A stretch of 64,000 nucleotides of DNA from Latrodectus hesperus (taxonomy: Eukaryota > Arthropoda > Arachnida > Araneae > Theridiidae), in the NCBI GenBank assembly GCA_037975125.1, contig CM075858.1, positions 67,184,140-67,248,139 on the forward strand. The letters are read 5' to 3'. Below the pieces are notes generated by a model that saw only the letters and a program-made list of their open reading frames with translations, ran no database searches and was not told where the DNA came from. How positions within the stretch are numbered: the stretch's first letter is position 1; every line of letters begins with the position of its first letter. Positions 61,737-64,000 of this stretch are shown in pieces. The position numbers and the translations under genes were made by a program.

Positions 61737-64000
61737 TTTTAGTTTCTTATATTTATAATTTGATATTCTCAAAACACTCAAGGTAAATTAAATTAATTCT
61801 CTAAGATTATTCAAGAACTTGATAATTTTATCAGATTGAGAAGTTAGACTTTTCACTTTCATTTTGAAAATAACCTATTATTTATTTGAATATCTTATCA
61901 TTTAAAAAATTTGAAGCGAAATTTTTAACATTTAAAAAGAGTAAACTTTTTGTCAACATTTAAACTTCCAGAAAAACAGGTTGCCATTTTATTTAAATCA
62001 GTCTTGGGACACTTTTCTTAAATATAAGGTTGTCTTATCCGGAAACAAAATGTCATATCCCGCATTACTTCGTCAAAATATATTACTATTTGGTACATCC
62101 TGACAACTTTAATCATTTTTATCTCCGTTATATGTCTAGTTTATAACTTTGTCAACATTCATTTAATCACATGCTTGTTATAAGAAGGACTTAGAGAACA
62201 CTTTTGATAAATTTATATATGAGACAACTATAGAGATTAAAATATTATCTGAGTTAGTTAAGATGTTATCTATCCACGCCAAGGTCATTGCCGATAGAGA
62301 TGTAACTTAAGTTTTATCGCCATTTTTGATACTATTAAAGTGATTTGTGTGACACGGTCAATTACTTAATGCGCAACATTTCATTAACAAATCTTATCAG
62401 AAATATATCAACCTTTTCTGCGTGATGCCAATTGTTTTATCTGTAATTCAAGATGAATGAGTATCAGTCGTGATAAAGTCAACAATTAAATAACTCATTA
62501 ACATACGAGCAAAAAAACAAGTCTTTATACTTTTCTCTAGAGTTTTTATCGGGATAGATATTTCAGGTTATATTGCCCCGATATATGATTAGATCTCCAA
62601 AATTAGTTTCTAATACAATGAGGAAATAGCTGAGAGTAATTTGTATCTATCCCCGATTATCAAAAATATTTTATTAATTTACTGTCTTAAATTATCAGAT
62701 ATGTATTGGAAATAATTTAAATCTGTGTATTTAAACTTACATGCATCTCGTATATTACTATTCTGCCAACTTGAACAAAAATTGTGATAAAAAACAACGA
62801 ATTTATTTAAAAAAGATTCCTGGAAATTAGGCTAAAAATGAATCAAACAGATTTTTGAAATCCACAATATAAGCTTTTTGGTTGTTATAGTTTGAGGGGT
62901 AATTTAATAAGACTGTCAAAATATACAAGAAAAGAGAAAAATCAGAAGAAAAGAGTAACTCATTTTTCTTCACCATTTGCACAAGACAGCAACAGACCAA
63001 AACTTATAAGAAGTTTTTGCTTTATGCTAACGCCGATAATGTAACAGAAGACCACGTGTTGCCTTCATAGATCACATATGCATGTTGCAAGCTGATAAAC
63101 TGGAACACTCTCAATCACTCACAATAACAGAAATGCATGAAGAAAGCAAAAAATGAAACATGAATCTCTTTTTGTTCAATAGTGGCAAGCATCTAACTTT
63201 GGAATATTCATTCAAAAGAGCATAGTTTACTTTAGATTGCGGTCGGAATAAAAATGATGTTTATTGACACGTACTCAGAATCCAGCAGTTGTTCAGAGGG
63301 GAAGTCTACATTTTCGTGTCCCTGTCAAAGATCGTCATGCTGAGAGAATCTATACATGTTGAAATAAATTTTGTAAGGAATAATATTGCACCACTGGTAT
63401 GGCATAGTGTGGAGAAGATGATATCATTTCAAGTAAGGATATTTTTATTTAACATGGTTTGAAATCCCCAGCCAGATGTCTGTACTTATCGGGGTTGGTT
63501 GGCACTCGAAATCGTAGAACAATAACCTAGTATTTAAGTTTTTTTTGTTTACTTTTTACGAGAGATCTTTGTAGTTCAACGACCTCAAAAATTGCTTGCA
63601 ATTCCAACAAAATGACAATATGGGATTTCAATTTAATTTTCTTAATAATTGCTTTCAGTTACCGCAAACATTTTCACAAATAAGTAATTTAAAAAGTAAA
63701 ATTTCAATTTTTCTTTGCAATAAAGAAATTTTAAAGTTCTTATAAAATATGTTTAACTTAATATCGAGTTAAATGCAAGCGTTTTCGAATCTCAAGAAAT
63801 TAATTAATCACTTAAAATATATTTCTGTATAAAACTAAATAAGTTCCTAAGGTTGTTCTCATAATAGCTAACAATTAGACGATTCAACAATTGCAATGAC
63901 AAAATAAAATTGAAAGCTTTGAAAACATGTATAAATATAGGCAAAGATCTAAGTTTTGATGATTTCACCTCCAAAACGAATCAAATCCACTCCCCCATTT

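Larger units (their letters stand above)
57261..64000. other. Upstream flank without recognised genes
   Basis: Apart from the dispersed repeat at 58934-59370 and the SINE at 61520-61736, this stretch is AT-rich with short chance open frames. GGGGCCATTCAAACTTTACG near 57408 resembles a transposon terminus, but no partner was found. The piece 63030-63420 is less AT-rich but no exon could be supported. Confidence 0.5.

Noticed and set aside
63030..63420. Less AT-rich stretch that could hide an exon
   Set aside because: No open frame with consistent splice sites or recognisable protein similarity.

Overview
The window looks like nuclear DNA of an arthropod, most likely a spider. That placement is an inference: the DNA is very AT-rich, introns run to several kilobases, splice sites are canonical GT-AG, (TA)n microsatellites are long, and there are tRNA-derived SINEs, a Helitron and a decayed Ty3/gypsy element. 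No bacterial gene organisation, CRISPR array, rRNA or intact tRNA gene was seen.

Layout. (1) 1-5.1 kb: a possible last exon of an unknown plus-strand gene with a polyadenylation signal (93-226), then AT-rich sequence with an old tandem duplication (about 2.15-3.15 kb). (2) 5.2-36.4 kb, plus strand: a complete or nearly complete spliced gene for WBP4/FBP21, a spliceosomal matrin-type zinc finger and WW-domain protein. Seven exons join in frame, and a candidate first exon at 5220-5227 gives 289 codons plus stop. (3) 38.8-57.0 kb, minus strand: a complete seven-exon gene for an otopetrin proton channel, reconstructed in frame to 673 residues with twelve predicted membrane segments. The two genes converge, with their 3' ends about 2.4 kb apart. 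(4) 57-64 kb: the sequence upstream of the otopetrin gene, with interspersed repeats and no recognised gene.

The introns hold many mobile-element remains. WBP4 introns contain two inverted-repeat MITE candidates (6.8 and 18.4 kb), a 460-bp piggyBac-like element with TTAA flanks (14.4 kb), a Ty3/gypsy retrotransposon with both LTRs but no RT core (23.4-26.8 kb), a non-autonomous Helitron (31.2-32.3 kb), an antisense pseudogene encoding a YqaJ-type nuclease domain (32.3-33.6 kb) and a SINE with an 11-bp target duplication (34.1 kb). Otopetrin introns contain a second copy of the 6.8-kb MITE, copies of an unclassified repeat family also present at 59 kb, two pogo/Tigger remnants, and a local duplication at the exon 3 acceptor that was later split by a short retroposon. 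A perfect 57-bp palindrome lies at 56.28 kb.

WBP4 acts in pre-mRNA splicing and otopetrins carry protons across membranes. Nothing here suggests a functional link between them. All gene models come from reading splice sites and frame by eye, without transcripts or database searches.
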